From positions 3,249,191-3,259,159 of the forward strand of contig CP070771.1 in assembly GCA_020345785.1 (NCBI GenBank): a stretch of DNA of 9,969 nucleotides. Reading direction: 5' to 3'. The stretch comes from Desulfobacterales bacterium. GTDB lineage: Bacteria; Desulfobacterota; Desulfobacteria; Desulfobacterales; JAFDCJ01. The translations under genes were made by a program, and so were the position numbers. Under the pieces are notes generated by a model. The model had not been told where the DNA came from and did no database searches. It was given only the letters and a program-made list of their open reading frames with translations. Positions 1 through 5,477 of this stretch are shown in pieces. The first letter of the stretch is position 1; the number at the start of each line of letters is the position of its first letter.

Positions 1-1
1 C

Positions 2-529
2 GGTAAAAAGATTGCGACTGAACTCACGGAATATACCAGGCGCTATTTTGCCGAACGCGATATCCCGGTAATCGTCGAATTTTCCTGGGGAGCCACGGAA
101 GCCAAAGTAGTATCCGGACTGGCCGATGCCATTGTGGAGGTTACCGAAACCGAAAGCACCATAAAAGCCCATGGCCTTCGCATTGTTCATGAATTGATGC
201 AAACCAATACCCAGCTGATCGTAAATCACGAATCCTGGAAAGATCCGCAGAAGAAGAAAAAAATCGAGCAGATTTCGCTGTTGCTCCAGGGCGCCCTTTT
301 GGGTGAAAAAATGGTGGGCCTCAAAATGAATGTCCCGGAAAATCGGATGGAAGAAATTATCGCTTTGCTTCCGAGCCTTAATGCACCTACGGTCGCGTCA
401 CTTTACCAGTCCAAGTGGTTCTCCGTGGAAGTCGTCGTCAGCGAGGAAATTGTCCGGGAGCTTATTCCACAATTACTTGAGCATGGGGCGGAAGGGATAA
501 TAGAATATCCTTTGAATAAGGTTATTTAA
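2..529 (+). CDS. hisG: ATP phosphoribosyltransferase, long form, C-terminal part (5' end outside window)
   Basis: This is the 3' portion of a gene that begins before the window; the frame is open from base 2 and ends in TAA at 527-529, giving 175 residues. HisG condenses ATP with PRPP in the first step of histidine biosynthesis in the cytoplasm. The visible part contains the end of the catalytic domain, with [20 protein letters not shown] followed by [16 protein letters not shown], which matches the conserved HisG block near the PRPP-binding site. About 75 further residues follow (from VGLKMNVPE through [18 protein letters not shown]), typical of the ACT-like regulatory domain found only in the long HisG. 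The family with this domain is a homohexamer inhibited by histidine and does not need HisZ. An internal ATG at 134 is not the start, because conserved HisG sequence lies upstream of it in the same frame. Confidence is high for the family. Confidence 0.95.
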   Translation, partial: GKKIATELTEYTRRYFAERDIPVIVEFSWGATEAKVVSGLADAIVEVTETESTIKAHGLRIVHELMQTNTQLIVNHESWKDPQKKKKIEQISLLLQGALLGEKMVGLKMNVPENRMEEIIALLPSLNAPTVASLYQSKWFSVEVVVSEEIVRELIPQLLEHGAEGIIEYPLNKVI

Positions 530-582
530 AGTAAGTGGCGTTGACGCTCATGGCGCAATAGCGTGGTTGCTAAATGAAAAAT

Positions 583-716
583 AAATTCGAAGCACGAAGC
601 ACGAATCTCGAAACAAATTCCAAATTCTAAATCTCAATGTCCGAAACATGTTTTGAATTTTTGAAATTTTATATTCGGATTTGTTTCGAATTTCGAAATT
701 CGGATTTCGGATTTTA
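583..716. repeat. Imperfect palindromic intergenic repeat rich in CGAA/TTCG words
   Basis: The spacer between hisG and the aminotransferase gene is mostly an imperfect inverted repeat. The left half is built of CGAAGCACGAA, CGAAACAAAT and similar words. The right half reads back as ATTTGTTTCG, AATTTCGAAATTCGG and similar. A perfect 10-bp pair is CGAAACAAAT at 609-618 with ATTTGTTTCG at 679-688, and looser pairing continues on both sides. There is no coding capacity. The word pattern resembles a high-copy intergenic repeat I associate with Desulfobacterales genomes; that link is from memory. It may form a cruciform or an RNA hairpin after hisG, but it lacks a GC-rich stem plus U-run. Confidence 0.7.
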
Positions 717-757
717 AAGCATATTTATAATTGTACCAAGTAAGCTAAGGTATTTTT

Positions 758-1921
758 ATGATTTCAAAAAGAACCTCTGAGATGACATCATTTATTGTCA
801 TGGATGTCCTTGAACGGGCCAATGAAATGGAACGTGAGGGTGTCAACATCATTCACCTGGAAGTGGGTGAACCGGACTTCGATACACCATCCTGTGTCAA
901 AGAAGCGGCCTGCAGGGCACTTGAAGACGGCCATACCCATTATACCCACAGCCTGGGCATGTACGAGTTACGCGAGGCTATTTGCGAATATTACCTGACG
1001 CGCTATGGAACACCCGTCGAGCCGGATCAGATCATCGTGACCTCCGGCTCTTCTCCGGCGATCTTTCTGGTATTTTCGGCCCTGCTTGAAACAGACGATC
1101 AGGTAATTATCTCAGATCCCCATTATGCCTGCTACCCCAACTTCATAAAATTTGTTCAGGGTCAGCCGGTCACCGTACCCGTTTACGAAGAAGACGGCTT
1201 TCAATACCGGCCGGAATCCATCAAAGAAAAAATTACCTCAAAAACCAGAGCAATATTTGTCAACTCACCATCCAATCCTACCGGAAACCTTTTGTCGAAA
1301 AGCCGTATGACAGCCATAGCCAACCTGGCAGCCGAGCCGGATTCCCCCTTCATCGTATCCGATGAAATCTATCAGGGTCTGGTCTACGAAGGCAAAGACC
1401 ACAGCATTTTGGAATTTACCGATCGCGCCTTTGTGTTAAACGGATTTTCAAAGCTCTTTGCCATGACCGGCCTGCGGCTGGGCTACGTCATTGCCCCCAA
1501 ACCGTTTATACGGCCCATGCAAAAACTGCAGCAAAACTTTTTTATATCCGCCAATGCCATGGTCCAAAAGGCAGGAATTGCCGCTCTAAAAGAGGCCGGC
1601 GACGATGTCGCCCGCATGAAAAATATTTACAACCAACGCAGACGGTTCATGATCGACCGGCTGAAACAAATCGGGTTCGGCATCACGGTTGAGCCGACGG
1701 GTGCATTTTATGTCTTTGCCAATGCCAAGCATCTTTCGGAGAATTCCTACAGACTGGCCTTCGATATCCTGGAAAAAGCCCATGTCGGGGTGGCTCCCGG
1801 AATTGATTTCGGGTCCAAGGGCGAAGGATACCTCAGGTTCTCCTATGCCAATTCACTGGAAAATATTGCAGAGGGAATGGACAGGCTCCAAAAGTACCTC
1901 GAGGAGCGAGCTAAATACTGA
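758..1921 (+). CDS. Class I/II pyridoxal-phosphate-dependent aminotransferase
   Basis: A 387-residue protein, the usual length for fold-type I aspartate/aromatic-type aminotransferases. It transfers an amino group between an amino acid and a 2-oxoacid in the cytoplasm; the substrate cannot be fixed from sequence. Visible landmarks are LEVGEPDFDTP (34-44) at the substrate loop, VTSGSSPA (94-101) in the cofactor phosphate region, SPSNPTGN (170-177) with the Asn that contacts the PLP ring, SDEIYQGLVYEG (201-212) with Asp202 and Tyr205, NGFSKLFAMTGLRLGY (228-243) with the PLP-binding Lys232 and phosphate-binding Arg240, and YLRFSYA (358-364) whose Arg360 should bind the substrate carboxylate. All key residues are intact. 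The ATG has a moderate ribosome binding site (TAAGG, 7 nt upstream). Lying just after hisG it could be transcribed with it, although a 228-bp repeat-filled spacer separates them. It is not HisC-like in any way I can demonstrate. Confidence 0.93.
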   Translation: MISKRTSEMTSFIVMDVLERANEMEREGVNIIHLEVGEPDFDTPSCVKEAACRALEDGHTHYTHSLGMYELREAICEYYLTRYGTPVEPDQIIVTSGSSPAIFLVFSALLETDDQVIISDPHYACYPNFIKFVQGQPVTVPVYEEDGFQYRPESIKEKITSKTRAIFVNSPSNPTGNLLSKSRMTAIANLAAEPDSPFIVSDEIYQGLVYEGKDHSILEFTDRAFVLNGFSKLFAMTGLRLGYVIAPKPFIRPMQKLQQNFFISANAMVQKAGIAALKEAGDDVARMKNIYNQRRRFMIDRLKQIGFGITVEPTGAFYVFANAKHLSENSYRLAFDILEKAHVGVAPGIDFGSKGEGYLRFSYANSLENIAEGMDRLQKYLEERAKY

Positions 1922-1959
1922 GAATTTTTTTATACAAACTCCACGAATATCGAGTTTCG

Positions 1960-2051
1960 GCATAGCGCATAGTGCATGGCGCATAGGGACAACCCAAAAC
2001 CGGAATGCCGCTCACCATCATTCGCTCTGCGCTCTGCTCTTTGCGCTCTGC
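1960..2051. repeat. Inverted repeat of GCATAGC/GCTCTGC units between aminotransferase gene and engB
   Basis: Left arm 1960-1988 is made of tandem GCATAGC-like heptads (GCATAGCGCATAGTGCATGG and onward). Right arm 2023-2051 is made of CGCTCTG-like units. The reverse complement of the right arm aligns with the left arm over 29 bases without gaps, differing mostly at T/G and T/A positions inside each heptad. Each arm is thus internally repetitive and the two arms form an imperfect 29-bp stem with a 34-nt loop. No gene fits here. It looks like a mobile or amplified intergenic repeat rather than a classical terminator, as no U-run follows. Confidence 0.65.
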
Positions 2052-2116
2052 AATTCCATGTAAAGCATCAACATGAAAGGTATCGCGCCAATGCTTGATG
2101 CCCAGGTCCCAAAAAC

Positions 2117-2779
2117 ATGAAAATAACGTCGGCCGAATTTATCACCAGCGCCTCTCGGCCATCCCAGTATCCCACTGCCGATTTGCCTGAAATCGCTTTT
2201 TCCGGTCGCTCCAATGTGGGCAAATCCAGCCTCATTAATACCCTGGTCAACCGCAAGAATCTGGTAAAAACCAGTTCCACTCCCGGCCGCACTCAGCTGA
2301 TTAATTTCTTTGATATTAATGGTAAGCTGACATTTGTTGATCTGCCCGGCTATGGATACGCCCGAGTTCCGGCAGCCGTGAAGAAAAAATGGGGTCCAAT
2401 GATCGAAACTTATCTGGCGGGCCGCAAGACGTTAAAGGGTGTCGTGGTTATAATGGATATTCGACGCACACCTCGAGATGAAGAACACAATCTCGTTGCC
2501 TGGCTGAACCACTATTCGATTGGAAAAATAATGGTTCTCACCAAGGCGGATAAGCTCTCTAAAACAAAACAGGAAAAGCAGCGGGCGGCCGTTGCGGATG
2601 CCCTTGGAATGGACAGACACGATCTAATTGTTTTTTCGGCCAAATCCAGGCAGGGAAGAGAAGACCTGTGGCAGGCTATTGAAAAACTACTCTTAATTCA
2701 TAAACCAGACAAGCCGGAACCAAAAAAGAAATTAATCACGAAAGCACGAAAGGACGAAAACACGAAAAGGAGAAAATAA
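2117..2779 (+). CDS. engB: Ribosome biogenesis GTP-binding protein EngB (YihA/YsxC)
   Basis: A 220-residue GTPase of the TrmE-Era-EngA-EngB superfamily that acts in assembly of the large ribosomal subunit. The G motifs are complete: G1 GRSNVGKSS (30-38), a G2 region with [11 protein letters not shown] (55-65), G3 DLPGYGYA (75-82), G4 TKAD (142-145) and G5 SAK (174-176). The N-terminus MKITSAEF is what the family usually has, which supports the ATG at 2117, although the upstream Shine-Dalgarno is poor and no other ATG nearby is in frame. The GTPase core ends near residue 195. The last 25 or so residues are Lys/Arg/Glu-rich, and the final 15 ([14 protein letters not shown] and its preceding Leu) are encoded mainly by the left arm of an inverted repeat at 2735-2815, so this tail is probably acquired. 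It is followed by era on the same strand. Confidence 0.96.
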   Translation: MKITSAEFITSASRPSQYPTADLPEIAFSGRSNVGKSSLINTLVNRKNLVKTSSTPGRTQLINFFDINGKLTFVDLPGYGYARVPAAVKKKWGPMIETYLAGRKTLKGVVVIMDIRRTPRDEEHNLVAWLNHYSIGKIMVLTKADKLSKTKQEKQRAAVADALGMDRHDLIVFSAKSRQGREDLWQAIEKLLLIHKPDKPEPKKKLITKARKDENTKRRK

Positions 2780-2815
2780 AATTTTCGTGTTTTCTAAATT
2801 TCGTGTTTTCGTGAT
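2735..2815. repeat. Inverted repeat of CACGAAA units overlapping the 3' end of engB
   Basis: Left arm 2735-2768 (ATCACGAAAGCACGAAAGG and onward) and right arm 2782-2815 pair over 34 bases with 5 mismatches, separated by 13 nt. Each arm is a run of roughly 9-nt CACGAAAA-type units. The left arm is inside engB and supplies its last codons; the stop codon TAA at 2777-2779 lies in the loop. The right arm is intergenic. A transcript would fold into a long AU-rich hairpin across the engB stop. It is not followed by a clear U-run, so terminator function is uncertain. Confidence 0.75.
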
Positions 2816-2818
2816 GAA

Positions 2819-2835
2819 ATCCGCCTCAGGCGGAT
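2819..2835. repeat. Short perfect GC-rich hairpin (ATCCGCC-TCA-GGCGGAT)
   Basis: A perfect 7-bp stem with a 3-nt loop directly after the CACGAAA repeat, between engB and era. There is no downstream U-run; the following bases are CATAAAATATAAG. It may be a separate small palindromic repeat or a transcript-end stabiliser. Because era continues on the same strand 61 nt later, complete termination here would leave era without an obvious promoter. Confidence 0.5.
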
Positions 2836-2896
2836 CATAAAATATAAGAAATGACAATTAAGACACCTGTAAGAATTTTAAATATCGGTAATATCG

Positions 2897-3802
2897 ATGC
2901 AAGATCACGATCAACATGAAAATTTTAAATCCGGCTTTGTCGCAATTGCGGGCACTCCGAATGCAGGCAAATCTACGCTGCTGAATCGGATACTCGGTGA
3001 AAAAATTTCAATTACTTCAAAAAAGCCCCAAACCACCCGCAACCGAATTTTGGGTGTGCTGCACCGTCCTGGCATTCAGATAGTTTTTTACGATACCCCT
3101 GGATTATTTAAGGCGAAGGATAAACTGAATGTCAGAATTGTCGATACCGCGCTCTCGGCCGTGGGGGACGCCGATTTAATTTTGGTTGTAATCGATGTCG
3201 CTTATCCGGACCCGAACTCCGAACGCTTCCTCGTAAAACAATTGCAGAGTCAAACCCGACCGGTGGTTTTGGCCTTGAATAAAATTGATCTTGTCGAAAA
3301 ATCCAACGTGCTTGAAACCATCGATAAGTGGTCCAAAATCTATCGATTCAAGGAGGTCGTACCGATTTCCGCTGCAAAGGGTATACAGATTGACGAACTG
3401 ATTGCAGCCATGGCCAAAATATTACCCCACGGTCCGCCCTATTTTCCGGAAGACACGCTGACCGATGTTACCCAGCGTTTTATTGCCGCCGAGTTGATCC
3501 GCGAGCAGGTCTTTCGATTGATCGGTGAAGAAATTCCTTACGCCACGGCCGTTACCGTAGACAGCTATAAAGAAACAAAAGAGGGACACTTGGTGAGTAT
3601 TGAGGCGACCATCCATCTGGAACGCGACTCCCAGAAAGGCATCGTCATCGGTAAAAACGGCAGCAAAATAAAGCAAATCGGCACCCGATCCCGCGAACAG
3701 ATCGAGCACCTGCTGGGGTGCAAGGTTTATTTGAAACTCTTCGTGAGGGTCCAAAAAAACTGGCGCAAGGATGCGAGAGCCATCAGAAGGTTCGGTTACT
3801 GA
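2897..3802 (+). CDS. era: GTPase Era
   Basis: A 301-residue protein of normal Era length. Era binds the 3' end of 16S rRNA and acts in small-subunit maturation, often at the inner membrane surface. The GTPase domain shows G1 GTPNAGKST (19-27), a switch region with KPQTTRNRILG (43-53), G3 DTPG (66-69), G4 NKID (128-131) and G5 SAAK (158-161). The linker FPEDTLTDVTQRFIAAELIRE (183-203) and the C-terminal KH domain with IVIGKNGSKIKQIG (249-262) and LLGCKVYL (272-279) are diagnostic for Era. The C-terminus ARAIRRFGY is typical. The ATG at 2897 leaves a short N-terminal extension rich in His/Asp/Gln before the conserved core, and no convincing Shine-Dalgarno precedes it (ATCGGTAATATCG upstream). 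The start is therefore slightly uncertain, while the identity is not. Confidence 0.97.
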   Translation: MQDHDQHENFKSGFVAIAGTPNAGKSTLLNRILGEKISITSKKPQTTRNRILGVLHRPGIQIVFYDTPGLFKAKDKLNVRIVDTALSAVGDADLILVVIDVAYPDPNSERFLVKQLQSQTRPVVLALNKIDLVEKSNVLETIDKWSKIYRFKEVVPISAAKGIQIDELIAAMAKILPHGPPYFPEDTLTDVTQRFIAAELIREQVFRLIGEEIPYATAVTVDSYKETKEGHLVSIEATIHLERDSQKGIVIGKNGSKIKQIGTRSREQIEHLLGCKVYLKLFVRVQKNWRKDARAIRRFGY

Positions 3803-3922
3803 TCAGATAATTAATTCGTCGGGGATTCGATTTAACATCAATTTTTAGTAATCAAAGATAAGTTTAACAACCTGAATATGCTATCTATCAGGACGGATTA
3901 ATTAGAAAAACCAAAAAAATTA

Positions 3923-3951
3923 TTGACAAACGTAGTAAATAGAGTAATTAT
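3923..3951 (+). promoter_or_regulatory. Predicted sigma-70-type promoter of the toxin-antitoxin operon
   Basis: A perfect -35 box TTGACA (3923-3928) is followed after 16-17 nt by TAATTA or AATTAT at 3945-3951 as the -10 box, in an AT-rich stretch and about 30 nt ahead of the antitoxin start. The transcript would have a short leader carrying the GGAGGTG ribosome binding site at 3964-3970. The -10 box is only an approximate match. Confidence 0.6.
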
Positions 3952-3975
3952 TTTAGTATTACTGGAGGTGATACT
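3943..3975. promoter_or_regulatory. Candidate autoregulatory operator (overlapping AGTAT/AGTAA dyads)
   Basis: Two overlapping dyads lie between the -10 region and the antitoxin start. AGTAAT at 3943-3948 pairs perfectly with ATTACT at 3958-3963. AGTATTAC at 3955-3962 pairs with GTGATACT at 3968-3975 with one mismatch. The second dyad spans the Shine-Dalgarno GGAGGTG. Ribbon-helix-helix antitoxins commonly bind such short repeats over their own promoter, so this is a reasonable operator; the binding itself is inferred. Confidence 0.45.
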
Positions 3976-3977
3976 AA

Positions 3978-4235
3978 TTGTCTAACGTAAAAACAGCTAT
4001 TTCAGTTGAGAAATCCCTGCTGGATAAAATAGATGCAACGGCAAAAAATCTGAGCTTAAGCCGGAGTAAATTTTTTGCGATGGCCGCCGAAAATTATCTT
4101 CACCAGATTGAGACCCAGGAGCTTATCGAGAAATTGAATGAAGCATATGGTGATGGTTTGGATGAAGGAGAAACCAAAACTCTAACGGCAATGAAAACCG
4201 TCATGCAAAGACATGCGGAGGATGCATGGCAATAG
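3978..4235 (+). CDS. mazE: Ribbon-helix-helix antitoxin of a MazEF-type pair
   Basis: An 85-residue protein starting at a TTG codon; the choice is supported by an excellent GGAGGTG ribosome binding site ending 7 nt upstream and by the N-terminus SNVKTAISV, which forms the DNA-contacting beta strand expected at the start of RHH proteins (residues 5-10). Helices follow at about 11-25 (EKSLLDKIDATAKNL) and 28-42 (LSRSKFFAMAAENYL), with the SRS turn typical of CopG/EndoAI-like antitoxins. Residues 44-85 form an acidic, helical tail that should wrap the toxin, ending in AEDAWQ. The gene overlaps the toxin gene by 10 nt, so translation is probably coupled. It should neutralise the toxin and, with it, repress the operon. 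It resembles the Bacillus EndoAI type of MazE rather than the AbrB-like MazE of E. coli. Confidence 0.88.
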   Translation: MSNVKTAISVEKSLLDKIDATAKNLSLSRSKFFAMAAENYLHQIETQELIEKLNEAYGDGLDEGETKTLTAMKTVMQRHAEDAWQ

Positions 4236-4582
4236 CTCAGGGAGATGTCTACTGGGTCGATCTCGGTGTTCCGCGAGGTTCTGTACCCGGTTTTCGAAAT
4301 CCATTCGTTGTGATTCAAAATGACGCTGTAAATGTTTCGCGCATTCGCACGGTGATAGTATGCCTTATTACATCAAAGTTGCAAAGAGCAAAGGCACCCG
4401 GAAATGTTCTATTGGAAAAGGATGAAGCTAATCTTTCGATGCCCAGCGTTGTAAATGTCTCCCAGATATATACTATCGACAAGGATATGCTTGATGAAAA
4501 AATAGGAACGCTCGAAAAGGGACGTGTCCGTCAGATTCTCAATGGGCTTTTTTTGATGCTCGAACCACGATTTATATTTTAA
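4226..4582 (+). CDS. mazF: MazF/PemK-family endoribonuclease toxin
   Basis: A 118-residue protein of standard MazF length. These toxins cut RNA at short sequences, blocking translation and growth until the antitoxin is restored. The N-terminal block QGDVYWVDLGVPRGSVPGFR (5-24) followed by NPFVVIQND (25-33) is the family hallmark. Arg24 and Thr49 (in CLITSK) align with the catalytic Arg25 and Thr48 of Bacillus MazF, so it is probably active. The C-terminal half has LLEKDEANLSMPSVVNVSQIYTID (residues about 62-85), matching the usual SVxxxxQIxTID strand. The ATG at 4226 lies inside the antitoxin gene, with GGAGG at 4217-4221 four nt upstream. The pair looks more AT-rich than the flanking era and VIT/VWA genes, in keeping with horizontal acquisition. 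No frameshift or missing key residue was seen. Confidence 0.93.
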   Translation: MAIAQGDVYWVDLGVPRGSVPGFRNPFVVIQNDAVNVSRIRTVIVCLITSKLQRAKAPGNVLLEKDEANLSMPSVVNVSQIYTIDKDMLDEKIGTLEKGRVRQILNGLFLMLEPRFIF

Positions 4583-4605
4583 CAGAAGACAACCATTAAA
4601 ATATC

Positions 4606-4619
4606 GAGGATTAATCCTC
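4606..4619. repeat. 14-bp perfect palindrome GAGGATTAATCCTC downstream of mazF
   Basis: A perfect palindrome 23 nt after the toxin stop codon. As RNA it could make only a 5-bp stem with a UUAA loop, and no U-run follows, so it is weak as a terminator. It could be a protein-binding dyad; nothing nearby tells which. Confidence 0.4.
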
Positions 4620-4690
4620 CGCCTGGTAATGCTCGAAAATTTCTGAACCAGTGCGATATACCACCGCTCAGCTCTCACATACAAGAAATC

Positions 4691-4839
4691 GGATCGGTTG
4701 TGAAGCGTTAGCTTATTCTCGAGGGCAAGGCACGATCCGAATCAAAAGCGGAGTCCCGCTGCAAGCGGGATGAGCAGTACATTTTGATTCGGATCGTAAC
4801 GCAGCCATCGGGGATAAGATGACGCTTCACAACCGATCC
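4691..4839. repeat. Nested compound inverted repeat, about 149 bp, between convergent mazF and ogt
   Basis: Three nested perfect palindromic pairs share one centre. The outer pair is GGATCGGTTGTGAAGCGT at 4691-4708 with its exact reverse complement at 4822-4839 (18 bp). The middle pair is ACGATCCGAATCAAAA at 4732-4747 with its complement at 4782-4797 (16 bp). The inner pair is TCCCGCT at 4754-4760 with AGCGGGA at 4764-4770 (7 bp, 3-nt loop). The segments between them are only loosely complementary. The right end coincides with the first base of the ogt stop codon on the minus strand. No ORF, transposase or clear target-site duplication was found. The form suggests a MITE-like or REP-like element, and its position between convergent genes would allow bidirectional transcript ending or 3' end protection. 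Confidence 0.85.
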
Positions 4840-5321
4840 TAAGCGATTATATTGTCGGGAGAGTATCCCCGCTCATGCGCTATCAACCATTCTTTACGCC
4901 ACAGACCGCCGCCGTATCCGGTCAGGCTCCCGTCACTTCCAATTACCCGATGACAGGGAATGATAATGGCGATCGGGTTCTTGCCGTTGGCGCTTCCGAC
5001 TGCCCGGCAGGCCTTGGGATTACCGATGATACAGGCAATTTCACCGTAAGAGACCAATTTACCAAAAGGAATCTTTTCAAGCTGCCGCCAGACCAATCTT
5101 TGGAATTTTGTGCCGAGGGGGTTCAGATTCAAAAAAAATATTTTCCGTTTGCCTTCAAAATATTCAGTGATTTGCTTTACGCACTCTTTGACACAAAACG
5201 GGAGGTCGCCATCACCAGGCAGGATTTCCTCCACGAAATCCAGCGCTAAAATGCTGTCTTGGGTTCCAATGATTTTAATAAATCCCAGTGGTGTTTTGCA
5301 GTACGTTTGGTAGGTTTTCAA
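4839..5321 (-). CDS. ogt: Methylated-DNA--[protein]-cysteine S-methyltransferase
   Basis: A 160-residue suicide repair protein that removes the alkyl group from O6-alkylguanine in DNA onto its own cysteine. The active-site block is IIPCHRVIGSDGSLTGYGGG (120-139) with acceptor Cys123, followed by the WRKEWLIAHE segment with the conserved Glu150. The DNA-binding part has SYGEIA (91-96) and CRAVGSANGKNPIAI (105-119), whose Arg106 is the arginine finger. The N-terminal 80 residues form the less conserved ribonuclease-H-like domain. Length fits the Ogt/MGMT single-domain type with no AdaA regulatory domain. The predicted start is TTG (5321-5319 on the minus strand), giving MKTYQTYCKTPLGF, which matches family N-termini; no strong ribosome binding site or in-frame ATG lies close upstream, so the start is moderately uncertain. 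The gene lies 156 nt downstream of the sigma-54 activator gene on the same strand. Confidence 0.93.
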   Translation of the reverse strand: MKTYQTYCKTPLGFIKIIGTQDSILALDFVEEILPGDGDLPFCVKECVKQITEYFEGKRKIFFLNLNPLGTKFQRLVWRQLEKIPFGKLVSYGEIACIIGNPKACRAVGSANGKNPIAIIIPCHRVIGSDGSLTGYGGGLWRKEWLIAHERGYSPDNIIA

Positions 5322-5477
5322 GGCGGCACGTTTCCATGATGAAAAAAATTTTGCAATATAATTTTTAACCTACAATTATCCTTGGTCGTATATTAAAGAT
5401 TCGCACCAATTGCCCGACGATGTTTAAAACAAAAGCATAGTGTTGCCTGAAGAGTCAAGAAAAACCCTATTTTTTCT

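Noticed and set aside
1689..2063. 124-codon + strand open frame overlapping the end of the aminotransferase gene
   Set aside because: Its first part is an out-of-frame reading of the conserved aminotransferase C-terminus and its last part is the heptad repeat.
3422..3754. Minus-strand 110-codon frame inside era
   Set aside because: Antisense to the Era KH domain, with no motifs and no start signal.
4409..4684. Minus-strand 91-codon frame over the toxin 3' end
   Set aside because: Mostly antisense to MazF, no recognisable domain, no ribosome binding site.
4680..4850. Target-site duplication flanking the nested inverted repeat
   Set aside because: Bases outside the two 18-bp arms show no matching direct repeat, so insertion by a typical transposase cannot be shown.
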